Positions 6,521 to 14,808 of a stretch of DNA of 64,000 nt are shown piece after piece. The notes under the pieces are model-generated. The model was not told the origin of the DNA and ran no database searches. It saw nothing but the letters and a program-made list of their open reading frames with translations. Both the position numbers and the translations under genes were made by a program. This DNA comes from Polaribacter sp. BM10 (lineage in GTDB: Bacteria; Bacteroidota; Bacteroidia; Flavobacteriales; Flavobacteriaceae): positions 1,570,001 to 1,634,000 of the forward strand of contig NZ_CP019704.1 in assembly GCF_002005425.1 (NCBI RefSeq). Reading direction: 5' to 3'. Position 1 is the first letter of the stretch. Each line of letters opens with the position of its first letter.

Positions 6521-9364
6521 TTAACTATCAACTCCATTAATAAAGGTTTTTACAAAATCTTTTATTTTTTCGGTTATTCTATTACTTATAGTTTCTCTTT
6601 GTAAGACACTTGGTTGTTTTTCTAATGCTTCAATTACCTCATCTTCTGTTGCCATTCTACCTGTAAAAAGAAAATCGTTTATTATATTTTCTACTTTATC
6701 TGGTTTTAATGCTTCTGCTTTACTTAAATTATTCAAAGCTTTTTTAGTTTCTACTTTCCAATAGTCTTTAAATTCACTTTCTATGGTTTCGCTATTATTA
6801 ATTTTAGGTAAGTTATTTTCTATAAATTGTTCTATTAATTCACGTTTACTACGCAGAGTAACATCTCCCGCTAATAAATCTAAAATTTGCTTTTTTTGTT
6901 TTTCTTGGTCTTTTGGTTTGGCATCTTTTAATTGTGCCAATAGCTTCATAATATAAGTAACATTAATCTCGTCTTTGTGAAGTAACTCTATTTCAAAATC
7001 TATTTCGTTTAATATAGATACTTTTTGTTTTTGAGTATTGAACCTAATTTTATCGTTTAACTCTAAGTATTTAGATGAAAAATCTTGAAACTCTTGAGCT
7101 GTCATTGGTACATCATCAAAAGTAAATTCTGTAAAAGAATCTAATATGTTTTTTAAACGCATTATAGCCCTAAATGCTTTCGCAAATTCTAATTCATCTT
7201 CTTCTGTTACTAACTCATTTACGCTATTTGGTGTAGGTGTTAATGCCATTAATCTTGCGTATGCTTCTTCAAAAAACGTTAGCTGCTCTTTATATGGTGC
7301 TATAGTGATGGTTTCTTTTGCTGAAAGATTAGAAAACAAACGTACTGCATCGTCTGTATTCTTTTTTAAGTTACGGAAGGTTACAATATTACCTTGTGAC
7401 TTATTATCGTTTAATATTCTATTGGTACGTGAATAGGCTTGTATTAAACCGTGATATTTAAGGTTTTTATCTACATACAGGGTATTTAATGTTTTACTAT
7501 CGAACCCTGTTAAAAACATATTTACTACTAATAAAATATCTATTTCTTTATCACGTACTCTTTTAGATATATTGGTTTTATAGTTTAAGAAGGCTTTCGC
7601 ATCATTAGCCGAATGTGCTTCGTTAAACATAGTATTATAATCTACAATAAACTCGTCTAATTTATCTCTTACCGATTGGTTTACTGGTGCATCATCTGTT
7701 ACATCTTCTTCTGAAATATTACCATCTATCGTTTCTACTTCTGGATTTGCAGCATACGAAAATATTGTTGCTATTTTATAATTGTGTTCTCCTGCTTCTT
7801 TTTTAGCTTTAAACAGTTCGTAATATTTAATTAATATATCTACACTACTTACACAAAACATTGCAGTAAACTGCCTATTATTGGTTTTGTTAGCGTGATT
7901 TTTAAGTATGTAATTGGTAATGGTTTCTAAATATGCGTCACTTTCATAAACCTCTTGCGTATCTATAGCTTCTACTTTAGTATCTTCTTCATCTTGAATT
8001 TTCTTTTTAAATACATTGTAGTATTCTATTGAAAATTTTAATACATTTTCATCTCTAATAGCATCTGTAATAACGTACTTATGTAGGCAGTCGTGAAATA
8101 GGTTTGCGGTTGTTTGTTTTATACTCTTTACACTTAGTGCATTTTCTTCAAAAATTGGTGTTCCTGTAAATCCGAATAACTGATGATTGGTAAAAAAGTT
8201 TACTATTGCTTTATGTGTTTCTCCAAATTGAGAACGATGACATTCATCAAAAATAAAAATGGTTTTATCGTCTTTAATTCTTTCAATTTGATTTTTAAAC
8301 GCTGTTTTTTTTATGGCAACATTTAATTTTTGAATAGTAGTTACAATTAAAGGTCGTGTAGGATCTAAAAAATGTTTTACTAAGGTTTTAGTATCTTCTG
8401 TACCATCTATACTCTCTTTATCAAAAGCTCTAAATTCTTTTACTGTTTGGTCGTCTAAATCTTGTCTATCTACCACAAACACCACTTTTTTAATTTTAGG
8501 GTTATTGGTTAGTATCTGACTTGCTTTAAACGATGTTAATGTTTTACCAGAACCTGTAGTATGCCATATATAACCGTTTTTATCTGAATTTTTAACTCTA
8601 TCTATAATTGATTCTACGGCATAATACTGATATGGTCTAAGCACCATTAACACTTTATCTTTTTCGTGTAAAACAATATACTTAGTTATCATTTTAGCGA
8701 TATGACAAGGCTCTAAAAAGAGACTTGCAAAGCTATCTAATTGCGTTATTCTTTTATTGGTTTTATCGCTCCAGTAACTTGTAAATTTATAACTAGGCAT
8801 TTTACCTTGTTTAAAGGTATTGGCATAGTATTTTGTGTTTTCGCCATTACTAACTACAAAGAGTTGCACGTAATTAAATAAGGCATTATTAGAAGCAAAA
8901 GATTCTTGTTGGTATCTGCATACTTGCCTATGTGCTTCTTTTAACTCTATACCACGTTTTTTTAATTCTATTTGCACTAATGGCAAGCCGTTTATAAGAA
9001 TAGTAACATCGTAACGGTTTTCTCTTTTACCGTTTATGGTAATTTGATTGGTTACTTGAAACTCGTTTTGACACCAGAAATCTTGATTGATAAACTCTAT
9101 ATATGCTTTCTCTCCGTTGTCTTTATGTAATACATATTTATCTCTTAAAGTTTTAGCTTTATCGAATATATTACCCTTAGAAAGATGTATTAATACGCGC
9201 TCAAACTCAGGAGCTGTAAAGGTTGTTTTGTTATGTTTTTCTAATTGTGATTTTAGATTACTAACTAAATCGTCTTCTGTTTTAATAGTTACAGCTTTAT
9301 GCCCTAAACTAATAAGTTGCGTAATTAAGTTATTTTCTAATACCTGTTCTGGTTGTGTTGTCAT
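6521..9364 (-). CDS. hsdR: Type I restriction enzyme, R subunit
   Basis: ATP-driven DNA translocase and nuclease subunit of a type I restriction-modification complex, 947 residues. The N-terminal nuclease domain shows RYDVTILINGLPLVQIELKK (about 116-135), giving the Asp and Glu-x-Lys of a PD-(D/E)xK site. The superfamily 2 helicase core has Walker A HTTGSGKT near 267-274, the DECH box in IFIFDECHRSQFG near 372, FGFTGTPIF for motif III and YSRTNRILND for motif VI. The C-terminal ~250 residues are helical and probably bind the M2S core. It is the last gene of the leftward hsdM-hsdS-abi-hsdR series and is separated from abi by a perfect hairpin. No truncation is visible. Confidence 0.96.
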   Translation of the reverse strand: MTTQPEQVLENNLITQLISLGHKAVTIKTEDDLVSNLKSQLEKHNKTTFTAPEFERVLIHLSKGNIFDKAKTLRDKYVLHKDNGEKAYIEFINQDFWCQNEFQVTNQITINGKRENRYDVTILINGLPLVQIELKKRGIELKEAHRQVCRYQQESFASNNALFNYVQLFVVSNGENTKYYANTFKQGKMPSYKFTSYWSDKTNKRITQLDSFASLFLEPCHIAKMITKYIVLHEKDKVLMVLRPYQYYAVESIIDRVKNSDKNGYIWHTTGSGKTLTSFKASQILTNNPKIKKVVFVVDRQDLDDQTVKEFRAFDKESIDGTEDTKTLVKHFLDPTRPLIVTTIQKLNVAIKKTAFKNQIERIKDDKTIFIFDECHRSQFGETHKAIVNFFTNHQLFGFTGTPIFEENALSVKSIKQTTANLFHDCLHKYVITDAIRDENVLKFSIEYYNVFKKKIQDEEDTKVEAIDTQEVYESDAYLETITNYILKNHANKTNNRQFTAMFCVSSVDILIKYYELFKAKKEAGEHNYKIATIFSYAANPEVETIDGNISEEDVTDDAPVNQSVRDKLDEFIVDYNTMFNEAHSANDAKAFLNYKTNISKRVRDKEIDILLVVNMFLTGFDSKTLNTLYVDKNLKYHGLIQAYSRTNRILNDNKSQGNIVTFRNLKKNTDDAVRLFSNLSAKETITIAPYKEQLTFFEEAYARLMALTPTPNSVNELVTEEDELEFAKAFRAIMRLKNILDSFTEFTFDDVPMTAQEFQDFSSKYLELNDKIRFNTQKQKVSILNEIDFEIELLHKDEINVTYIMKLLAQLKDAKPKDQEKQKKQILDLLAGDVTLRSKRELIEQFIENNLPKINNSETIESEFKDYWKVETKKALNNLSKAEALKPDKVENIINDFLFTGRMATEDEVIEALEKQPSVLQRETISNRITEKIKDFVKTFINGVDS

Positions 9365-9381
9365 TTATTCTTTTTCTTTTA

Positions 9382-9416
9382 AATACTTCGAGATTCTTTA
9401 AAAATCTCGAAGTATT
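9382..9416. other. Perfect 14-bp inverted repeat between abi and hsdR
   Basis: AATACTTCGAGATT at 9382-9395 pairs with AATCTCGAAGTATT at 9403-9416 around a 7-nt loop. It lies 10 nt after the abi stop and 17 nt before the hsdR ATG. No U tract follows on the minus strand, so it is more likely a processing site, attenuator or translational control element than a strong terminator. Confidence 0.6.
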
Positions 9417-9426
9417 AAGTAGTTTT

Positions 9427-10332
9427 TTATTTCCATAAAGGTTCTTGTTGCCAATTTGGTTTCATATCTAAAGCTTTTAAATCTACATTTGGGTACTTTG
9501 TAAAAAGGGCTTCTAATCTTTCTGTAAATTCATTATCAGGTTTAATTGTATTTAACATATATTTCATTAAACACATATGCATATACAATTTATTAGATTG
9601 TTTAGGTACATTTTCCGCATCTGTAATCCAAGGGTTTGGTGGTTTAGATAACATTTTTACTGTACTAGGTAAGTTCCTGTTCCATAAACGTGAATGATGC
9701 GCACAAAAATTACGTATTTGCGATATTGATTGCAACCAACTAGGTAAATACGTATGGTTAACTGCACCAAACTCTTTGGCTATAATATCTTTAGAAGCAA
9801 CATTATTTTTTAAATTACCGTACAATTTAGATAATGCTCCAAAACTTGTTTGTTCTAAAGATTTCCATGCAGGTGGAAAACGACCATCGTCTTTGTGCTT
9901 TTTCTTGTGATTTTTAATAGAAACATCTTTTGTCCTTTCAATTTCGGCTTCTAAATTAGAAAGCGTTTTTACCAAGGCTTTACTATCTGTAAATAATTCG
10001 AAATTTTGAAACCACCAAGGGTTTATTTCGTGAGATAAATGATAAATTAATTTGGTACGTAAACTAATTTCTATTTTCTCTATAACACCAAAAAGTAATA
10101 AACGTAATTCTGCATCAAAATTATATAAGGCAATAACATCTTCAAATTTACTGTTTGGTTTAAAAATGTGATTTTCTTTATCTTGTTGCATTACATACCA
10201 ATATTCGCCAAGTCTGTAATAACTAATATTAAGTAGGTATTTTTCTGCAATATGTGGGTGTTTTATAACCAAACCACGCTCTTGTAATTGACTTACTTGC
10301 TCTGCAACAGTAAGGGCGTTTTTAGTAAACAT
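9427..10332 (-). CDS. Abi_2 (AbiD/AbiF-like) HEPN protein, abortive infection
   Basis: A 301-residue member of the Abi_2 family of abortive phage-infection proteins. The start ALTVAEQVSQLQERGLVI and then ISYYRLGEYWYVMQ are family signatures for the N-terminal helical part. Residues 207-212 give RNFCAH in SQIRNFCAHHSRLWNR, the R-x4-H motif of HEPN ribonucleases; the following WNR is also family-typical. Homologues act as RNA-targeting toxins that shut down growth during infection. It sits between hsdS and hsdR in the same direction, an arrangement seen for accessory defence genes in type I loci. The upstream leader holds a candidate promoter and a stem-loop RNA, described separately. The family call is firm; RNase activity is inferred from the motif. 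Confidence 0.9.
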   Translation of the reverse strand: MFTKNALTVAEQVSQLQERGLVIKHPHIAEKYLLNISYYRLGEYWYVMQQDKENHIFKPNSKFEDVIALYNFDAELRLLLFGVIEKIEISLRTKLIYHLSHEINPWWFQNFELFTDSKALVKTLSNLEAEIERTKDVSIKNHKKKHKDDGRFPPAWKSLEQTSFGALSKLYGNLKNNVASKDIIAKEFGAVNHTYLPSWLQSISQIRNFCAHHSRLWNRNLPSTVKMLSKPPNPWITDAENVPKQSNKLYMHMCLMKYMLNTIKPDNEFTERLEALFTKYPNVDLKALDMKPNWQQEPLWK

Positions 10333-10362
10333 ACGGTAAAAGTGAAGTTAAACAAACCGTAT
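10331..10362 (-). promoter_or_regulatory. Inverted repeat overlapping the abi start codon
   Basis: ATACGGT (10331-10337) and ACCGTAT (10356-10362) form a 7-bp inverted repeat with an 18-nt spacer. The outer edge includes the first bases of the abi start codon, so pairing in the mRNA could hide the ribosome entry site or bind a regulator. Confidence 0.4.
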
Positions 10363-10374
10363 TTAAAGCAAAAG

Positions 10375-10420
10375 ACACACCCTGGGACGCTGTTCTAACG
10401 GGTAGCGTGGTGTGTACTGT
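10375..10420 (-). ncRNA. Candidate structured leader or small RNA upstream of abi
   Basis: On the minus strand the segment folds as an outer 7-bp stem (ACACACC/GGTGTGT, at 10409-10415 and 10375-10381), a one-sided 5-nt bulge (10382-10386) and an inner 5-bp stem (ACGCT/AGCGT, at 10404-10408 and 10387-10391), closing a 12-nt loop that contains ACCCG. A -7-like box TACTTTTG lies just upstream at 10426-10433, so transcription would begin immediately before the stem. A CTTTTGCTTT stretch follows the stem and could be a weak terminator. This may be a free RNA or a 5' leader of abi. AbiF-type proteins have been reported with partner non-coding RNAs, as I recall, which makes the placement suggestive. 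No folding program was run. Confidence 0.4.
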
Positions 10421-10425
10421 TACAG

Positions 10426-10433
10426 CAAAAGTA
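10426..10433 (-). promoter_or_regulatory. -7 box upstream of abi
   Basis: The minus strand reads TACTTTTG, an exact match to the TAnnTTTG consensus of Bacteroidota primary-sigma promoters. It lies about 95 nt upstream of the abi ATG, within the 162-bp gap after hsdS. No clear TTG is present at the -33 distance. It suggests abi can be transcribed separately from hsdMS. Confidence 0.4.
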
Positions 10434-10494
10434 CTATATATTTTATTTATTTTGTATTCTTTTTTCATATTTATACAGTTTTTAACATTTTTAC

Positions 10495-11715
10495 CTACAC
10501 AAACATTTGTTGTAACAAGCCTTTTTTAAAGGCTTTACTATTTTCTATTTTAGTATTTAAGGCTTCTATCTTTATATCTATATCAGATAAGAAATTAGCT
10601 ATTTTGGTTTGTTCTTCAATGCAAGGAAATGGAACTTTAAACTTTTTTAAATCACCACCATTAATAGAGTTTATAGTAGCTCCTAAATTTTTATAAACTT
10701 CTTTTTTATAATGTTGACTATCGAAAAAATGAAATAAAAATCGATTATACTTACTGCGATAAACTGTCATAAATGCACCAAATGCTAAACCGATATGCTC
10801 TTCTTTGATAATAGCATTTTTCCCTATCAATCTTTTACTACCATTTCTAACGCAAATTAAAATATCATTCAATTCTACTGGATTGAACTTACCTTCTTCA
10901 ACATTTACAAAAACATTATCATTTAAAGCTATTAATCTCTTTTTTACGTTAGAAGAGCGTAATACCAAAACACCATTTTCATCAATATCATTTGGACTAT
11001 ATGTTAAACCACTTACTATTGAACCAATTACCCCCAACTTCTTCTCTTCCCAATTAGGAAAGGCATTACCATTATCATCTTTAAATCTTAGTTCTTGATT
11101 AAAGATTTTTTGCATTATACCTTTTTTGTATTGCTCTAAAAGGGTTTTCTTTTTGGTTAGTTTGGTAATTTTATCATCTACATCTGTAAGGAATGATGCT
11201 ATTTTTTGTTGTTCTGGAAATTGAGGAAAATTTAATTGAATCTTTCTCAATTCAACCATTGTTAATGCTTTTTGGGTCGAACCAATAGAAGTTTTTATTA
11301 ATTCATTTGTATTTAATTGTATTAATTTCTCTAAGAAATCGCTATTTTCTTTAATATTTTTAAGCCAAATTAAATTACCATCTTTAAAATAAAATGGATT
11401 ATCATCATTAATTTTCCAAACATTGCCTAAAGTTCCAACTGCTGTAACTAAAATATCTTCTTTTTTAGGTACTCCATATTTTTCTTTAAAGTCATTATAT
11501 CTTTCATTAGATATATATAAAATATCTGAAGGGATTGTATTATTTTTTAATTCTGTTATTTCTTTACCTCTAAAAAAAGGTATACCCGCAGGCACATAAT
11601 CTTCAAGATAGACCCTTTTACTTGATGTCATTACACAGATACTACCTAGTTTCTTAGGATGCCATTCACCTTCAAACTCCGGAAACCTCAATTGTGGCAT
11701 TAATTGTTCTTCCAT
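10495..11715 (-). CDS. hsdS: Type I restriction-modification specificity subunit
   Basis: The DNA-recognition subunit of the type I complex, 406 residues. It has the usual two-fold layout: target-recognition domain 1 (about 10-150), a central conserved helix ending near 210 (IASFLTDVDDKITKLTKKK), target-recognition domain 2 (about 215-360) and a C-terminal conserved helix (IANFLSDIDIKIEALNTKI). The two helices are clear repeats of each other, as expected for the spacer arms that contact the M subunits and set the half-site spacing. The N terminus QLRFPEFEGEWHPKKLGSI is typical. It starts 2 nt after the hsdM stop. The recognition sequence cannot be predicted from reading. Both recognition domains look intact. 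Confidence 0.95.
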   Translation of the reverse strand: MEEQLMPQLRFPEFEGEWHPKKLGSICVMTSSKRVYLEDYVPAGIPFFRGKEITELKNNTIPSDILYISNERYNDFKEKYGVPKKEDILVTAVGTLGNVWKINDDNPFYFKDGNLIWLKNIKENSDFLEKLIQLNTNELIKTSIGSTQKALTMVELRKIQLNFPQFPEQQKIASFLTDVDDKITKLTKKKTLLEQYKKGIMQKIFNQELRFKDDNGNAFPNWEEKKLGVIGSIVSGLTYSPNDIDENGVLVLRSSNVKKRLIALNDNVFVNVEEGKFNPVELNDILICVRNGSKRLIGKNAIIKEEHIGLAFGAFMTVYRSKYNRFLFHFFDSQHYKKEVYKNLGATINSINGGDLKKFKVPFPCIEEQTKIANFLSDIDIKIEALNTKIENSKAFKKGLLQQMFV

Positions 11716-11717
11716 AA

Positions 11718-13319
11718 TTAAAAGGGGGTTTTAATATTTAACTCCTCACAATACGAAGAAATACGTTTATCGGTTTCAGCAATATCTACATCTAAAGCTT
11801 GTATTTGTTCTGCTACTGCATTAATATCAATAGGTGCTTCTTCTTCAAAAGTATCTACATAACGTGGTATGTTAAGGTTGTAATCGTTATCAGCTATTTC
11901 TTGTAAAGTTGCTCTGTGGCTGTATTTATCTGTTACCGTTCTATTGGTATAGGTTTCTACAATTTGATTGATATGTTCTGGTAGTAGCTTATTGTCTTTC
12001 CCTTGTTTTGCAAAATGATTAGAAGCATCAATAAACAATACATCTTCGTTAACTTCTCTACATTTTTTGATGACTAAAATACAGGTTGGAATACCTGTAC
12101 CAAAAAAGATGTTTGCAGGTAAACCAATAACGGCATCTATATAATTTCTATCTTCAATTAAATAACGTCTAATATGCGCTTCTGAACTTCCTCTAAATAA
12201 TACACCGTGCGGTAATACGGTTGCCATTATTCCGCTTTCATCTAAGTGATGAATCATATGCTGTACAAATGCAAAATCTGCTTTTGTTTTAGGTGCTAAT
12301 TTACCATACTGACTAAATCTGTCGTCTGTACTAAATATTCCTTTTGCAGACCACTTTGCAGAAAATGGTGGGTTTGCAACAATAGCTTCGGCTTTTAAAT
12401 CGATAGCCATATGTTGAGGTTCTTCTAAGGTATCTTCTTGTTTAATATCGAACTCACGATAATTTACATCGTGTAGTATCATATTCATACGTGCTAAGTT
12501 GTACGTTGTACGGTTTAATTCTTGACCGTAAAACATACCAACATCGTCTACTTCTTTAGCTACACGCAATAGTAATGAACCACTTCCACACGTTGGGTCA
12601 TATACAGATTTTAAACGTTTTTTACGCGTAGTTACTATTTTTGCTAATATGGTAGATACTTCTTGAGGCGTATAAAATTCCCCTGCTTTTTTTCCTGCAC
12701 TTGCAGCAAACTGCCCAATTAGAAACTCATAAGCATCCCCTAATAAATCACTGTCATTATCCTCTAACCTAAAATCAATTTCATCTAAATGTGTGATGAT
12801 TTTTGCAATCGTTTCATTTTGAGCTTTTACAGTTCTTCCTAACTTACCAGAAGTTAAATCTAAATCTTCAAATAGTTTTACAAAATCATCTTCAGATTCT
12901 GTACCCATGGTACTTTGTTCTATATTGGTAAGAATACGCTCTAAGTCTTCAATAATAAAGAATTGCTTTGCTTCGTCATTATCGTTGGTTACTATTTCTG
13001 AAAGGTTATTTCCTTTTTGAGCAATAGAGGTAAATAATTCACTTGGTTTTAAGAAGTAACCTAACTCTTTTACGCAGGCTTTTTTAACTGCTTCAACATA
13101 TATTTTACCATTTTCTGAATTTTCATCTAACTGCTCATAAGTTAAACCATCTGGTGCTAATATTTTATTAGCGTATAAGTGTAACTTCTCTGAAAGGTAT
13201 TTAAAGAATATAAAGCCCAAGATGTAGTTTCTGTAATCGTCAGCATCCATTTTGCCACGTAATAGGTTGGCAATAGCCCATAATTGTTTTTCGAGTAGTT
13301 TTTTTTGTTCTTCTGACAT
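11718..13319 (-). CDS. hsdM: Type I restriction-modification methyltransferase subunit
   Basis: An N6-adenine DNA methyltransferase of 533 residues, first gene of the locus. An N-terminal helical HsdM_N region (1-150) is followed by the catalytic domain. Motif I DPTCGSGSLLLRV lies near 241-253 (SAM binding) and motif IV NPPF near 316-319 in IVANPPFSAKW (catalysis), which together define an N6-adenine enzyme. The C-terminal part (ILVIKKC and following) is the usual tail for HsdS contact. The downstream hsdS begins 2 nt after its stop, so the two are coupled. Upstream lies a repeat-rich 306-bp gap with no other gene. Length and motifs are normal and no damage is seen. Confidence 0.97.
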   Translation of the reverse strand: MSEEQKKLLEKQLWAIANLLRGKMDADDYRNYILGFIFFKYLSEKLHLYANKILAPDGLTYEQLDENSENGKIYVEAVKKACVKELGYFLKPSELFTSIAQKGNNLSEIVTNDNDEAKQFFIIEDLERILTNIEQSTMGTESEDDFVKLFEDLDLTSGKLGRTVKAQNETIAKIITHLDEIDFRLEDNDSDLLGDAYEFLIGQFAASAGKKAGEFYTPQEVSTILAKIVTTRKKRLKSVYDPTCGSGSLLLRVAKEVDDVGMFYGQELNRTTYNLARMNMILHDVNYREFDIKQEDTLEEPQHMAIDLKAEAIVANPPFSAKWSAKGIFSTDDRFSQYGKLAPKTKADFAFVQHMIHHLDESGIMATVLPHGVLFRGSSEAHIRRYLIEDRNYIDAVIGLPANIFFGTGIPTCILVIKKCREVNEDVLFIDASNHFAKQGKDNKLLPEHINQIVETYTNRTVTDKYSHRATLQEIADNDYNLNIPRYVDTFEEEAPIDINAVAEQIQALDVDIAETDKRISSYCEELNIKTPF

Positions 13320-13437
13320 TAAAGGTTTGTTTTTTTTTGCAATTTTTTGAACGTTAAAAATAGGAATCTTTTTTAGCTTAAGAGTAAAAAAAACGAAGTT
13401 TCAATGCAAATAAATTCTCTTTTTATTCGAGTTAGAC

Positions 13438-13527
13438 GCAACTTTCACTGCATCAGGGTGCAATTGCTACCGCATCAGGGTGCAACTTTTACTCCACCCT
13501 ACTCCGATAAAAGTTGCGTACGTACGC
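13438..13527. repeat. Direct repeats, hairpin and palindrome upstream of hsdM
   Basis: The 306-bp gap between hsdM and the HU-like gene has no credible reading frame. It holds two exact copies of GCATCAGGGTGCAA (13450-13463 and 13472-13485, period 22 bp), a 10-bp inverted repeat GCAACTTTTA/TAAAAGTTGC (13482-13491 and 13508-13517, 16-nt loop) and a perfect 12-bp palindrome GCGTACGTACGC (13516-13527). A third CGCAACTTT lies at 13438-13446. The layout could be an operator region for the R-M genes or the 3' trailer of the HU-like transcript. Confidence 0.6.
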
Positions 13528-13550
13528 AGTGAGCGTTGTTTTTGGGCAAA

Positions 13551-13584
13551 AAAAATCCCAATAACCGTAGTTATTGGGATTTTT
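13551..13584. terminator. Intrinsic terminator after HU-like gene
   Basis: A perfect 15-bp stem (AAAAATCCCAATAAC and complement) with 4-nt loop CGTA. On the minus strand it lies about 40 nt after the HU-like stop and ends in a T tract, so it most likely ends that transcript and separates it from hsdM. Confidence 0.85.
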
Positions 13585-13626
13585 AAAAATTACTTGATGT
13601 TTACACCTAGTAATTACAAAAGCGTA

Positions 13627-14010
13627 CTAGGTTGTTCTAGAAAACTTTAAGTTTTTAAGCATCGTTCTTAACTTTACCGCAGGTCTAAAAAGAATGCGTG
13701 TATTGGTAATGCCTTCTGCAGAAACTTCTCCTTCTGTTTCAAATCCTTTCGAGCTTAAACTTATTTGAAAGTTTCCTAATTTACCCAAACGCACAATACG
13801 TCCTTGTTTTAACTCTCTAATAATATTTACCTCTAAGATGTTTAACAGCGACAAACAATCACTTTCCGACAGTGCCGATTGTTCAGAAATCATTTCTGCT
13901 AACGTTTCAAAATCTACGCTACCATTGGCAACTACAGCTGCGTAATATTTTGCGTCTAATGTTCTATCTTGAGGATTTTTCCTCTCTATTGTCTTAAATT
14001 TTATCGACAT
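13627..14010 (-). CDS. HU/IHF-family DNA-binding protein (HU-HIG, Bacteroidota type)
   Basis: A 127-residue nucleoid-type protein. It has the extended Bacteroidota form: an N-terminal strand segment (SIKFKTIERKNPQD), the helical dimerisation part (DFETLAEMISEQSALSESD and LLNILEVNIIRELKQGRIV) and the LGKLGNFQISLSSKG hairpin entering the DNA-binding arm, followed by TRILFRPAVKLRTMLKNL. Such paralogues are common in flavobacteria and may act as architectural proteins. It is monocistronic with its own terminator. The upstream region begins with one arm of an 18-bp inverted repeat, which may be part of its promoter. Family assignment is good; specific role unknown. Confidence 0.85.
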   Translation of the reverse strand: MSIKFKTIERKNPQDRTLDAKYYAAVVANGSVDFETLAEMISEQSALSESDCLSLLNILEVNIIRELKQGRIVRLGKLGNFQISLSSKGFETEGEVSAEGITNTRILFRPAVKLRTMLKNLKFSRTT

Positions 14011-14024
14011 TTAGTGTATATTTT

Positions 14025-14280
14025 AAAATTACAATTCTTCTTACAACCTTTGTTTTTAGAGGCACTTGCAAGGCGATTCCTCTTTGTGTACGCTTTTAAA
14101 ACTCTGCAATAGCATGCCCAACCACATGCGTTTTGATGTAGTTAAACCATAAGTAAACCAATTACTTACAGGAGTTGTACGCTAAAAAATTAAGTCATGT
14201 GTTTACCAGGTTGCAGTCTGTTGTACTGCTTTATTTTTAATAAAATAAATTTGGTAAGCTTAAAGAAGAATTGTAATTTT
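14025..14280. repeat. 256-bp hairpin-rich segment bounded by 18-bp perfect inverted repeats
   Basis: AAAATTACAATTCTTCTT at 14025-14042 is the exact reverse complement of the 18 bases at 14263-14280. Between them are four short stem-loops: AGAGG/CCTCT (14058-14083), GCATG/CATGC (14112-14129), TAAGTAA/TTACTTA (14150-14168) and GCAGT/ACTGC (14213-14229). No open reading frame of note is present and no target-site duplication is obvious at the ends. It could be a miniature mobile element, a structured RNA gene or twin divergent promoters (both arms contain a TTGTAATTTT core). Confidence 0.6.
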
Positions 14281-14808
14281 GATGTGCAGAAAAAAACACA
14301 AATACTTCTTAAAGTGTTACCGTTTTAAAAAAGTCTTAGAAACAACAGTTTTCTTAGACTTTTTTGTTTTTGTAAAGATATTACATCTGTTACTGCTGTT
14401 AAAACAATTTTATAAACAGCTTATTGACAAAAACATAGTTGTAATGTTCTTGGTGTAAAACTAAAACTTTTTCTGATGTGAAAAATTAGCAATACAAAGT
14501 TTTATTTTAAAGTTATTCACTTTTTTAAAATTTTGCTCCCTTTTAAAACAGCCTAAAAAACTAAATTACAACGAGTTGTAAAACTAAAACTTTTTTCTTA
14601 TTTAGAAAGAAATACTTATTCCCAATTCCCTTGAAGTTTTTAACAAAAAGTACAAATTCACTATAAATACACCTTGTTGCTTTTATCTGAGCGCTAAAAA
14701 CTTTAATTTTGTAAACGATGCCTTAAGCTAGTAATCTTGTAAAGTGTAAGGTCTTTTATAGAGCACAGACCAATTGCTTACAAGCACAAATAGCGAAGTA
14801 AAAAACAC
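14281..14808. other. Non-coding stretch with one terminator-like hairpin
   Basis: No credible gene is seen. The left end follows a -7-like TAATTTTG at 14273-14280 on the plus strand with a TTG 20 bp upstream. About 45 nt further an imperfect hairpin (GTCTTAGAAAC near 14333 pairing with GTTTTCTTAGAC ending near 14359) runs into a T tract, so a short plus-strand RNA is possible. GTAAAACTAAAACTTTTT occurs twice, near 14454 and 14577. A second TAATTTTG at 14704-14711 may be the promoter of the next gene. Confidence 0.45.

Noticed and set aside
6521-13319. Prophage or integrative element carrying the R-M island
   Set aside because: No integrase, tRNA target, direct-repeat boundaries or phage structural genes were found around the locus.
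14025-14280. tRNA, tmRNA, RNase P RNA or 6S RNA
   Set aside because: No cloverleaf, tRNA-like CCA end, RNase P core motif or long 6S-type closing stem could be recognised; only short separate hairpins are seen.
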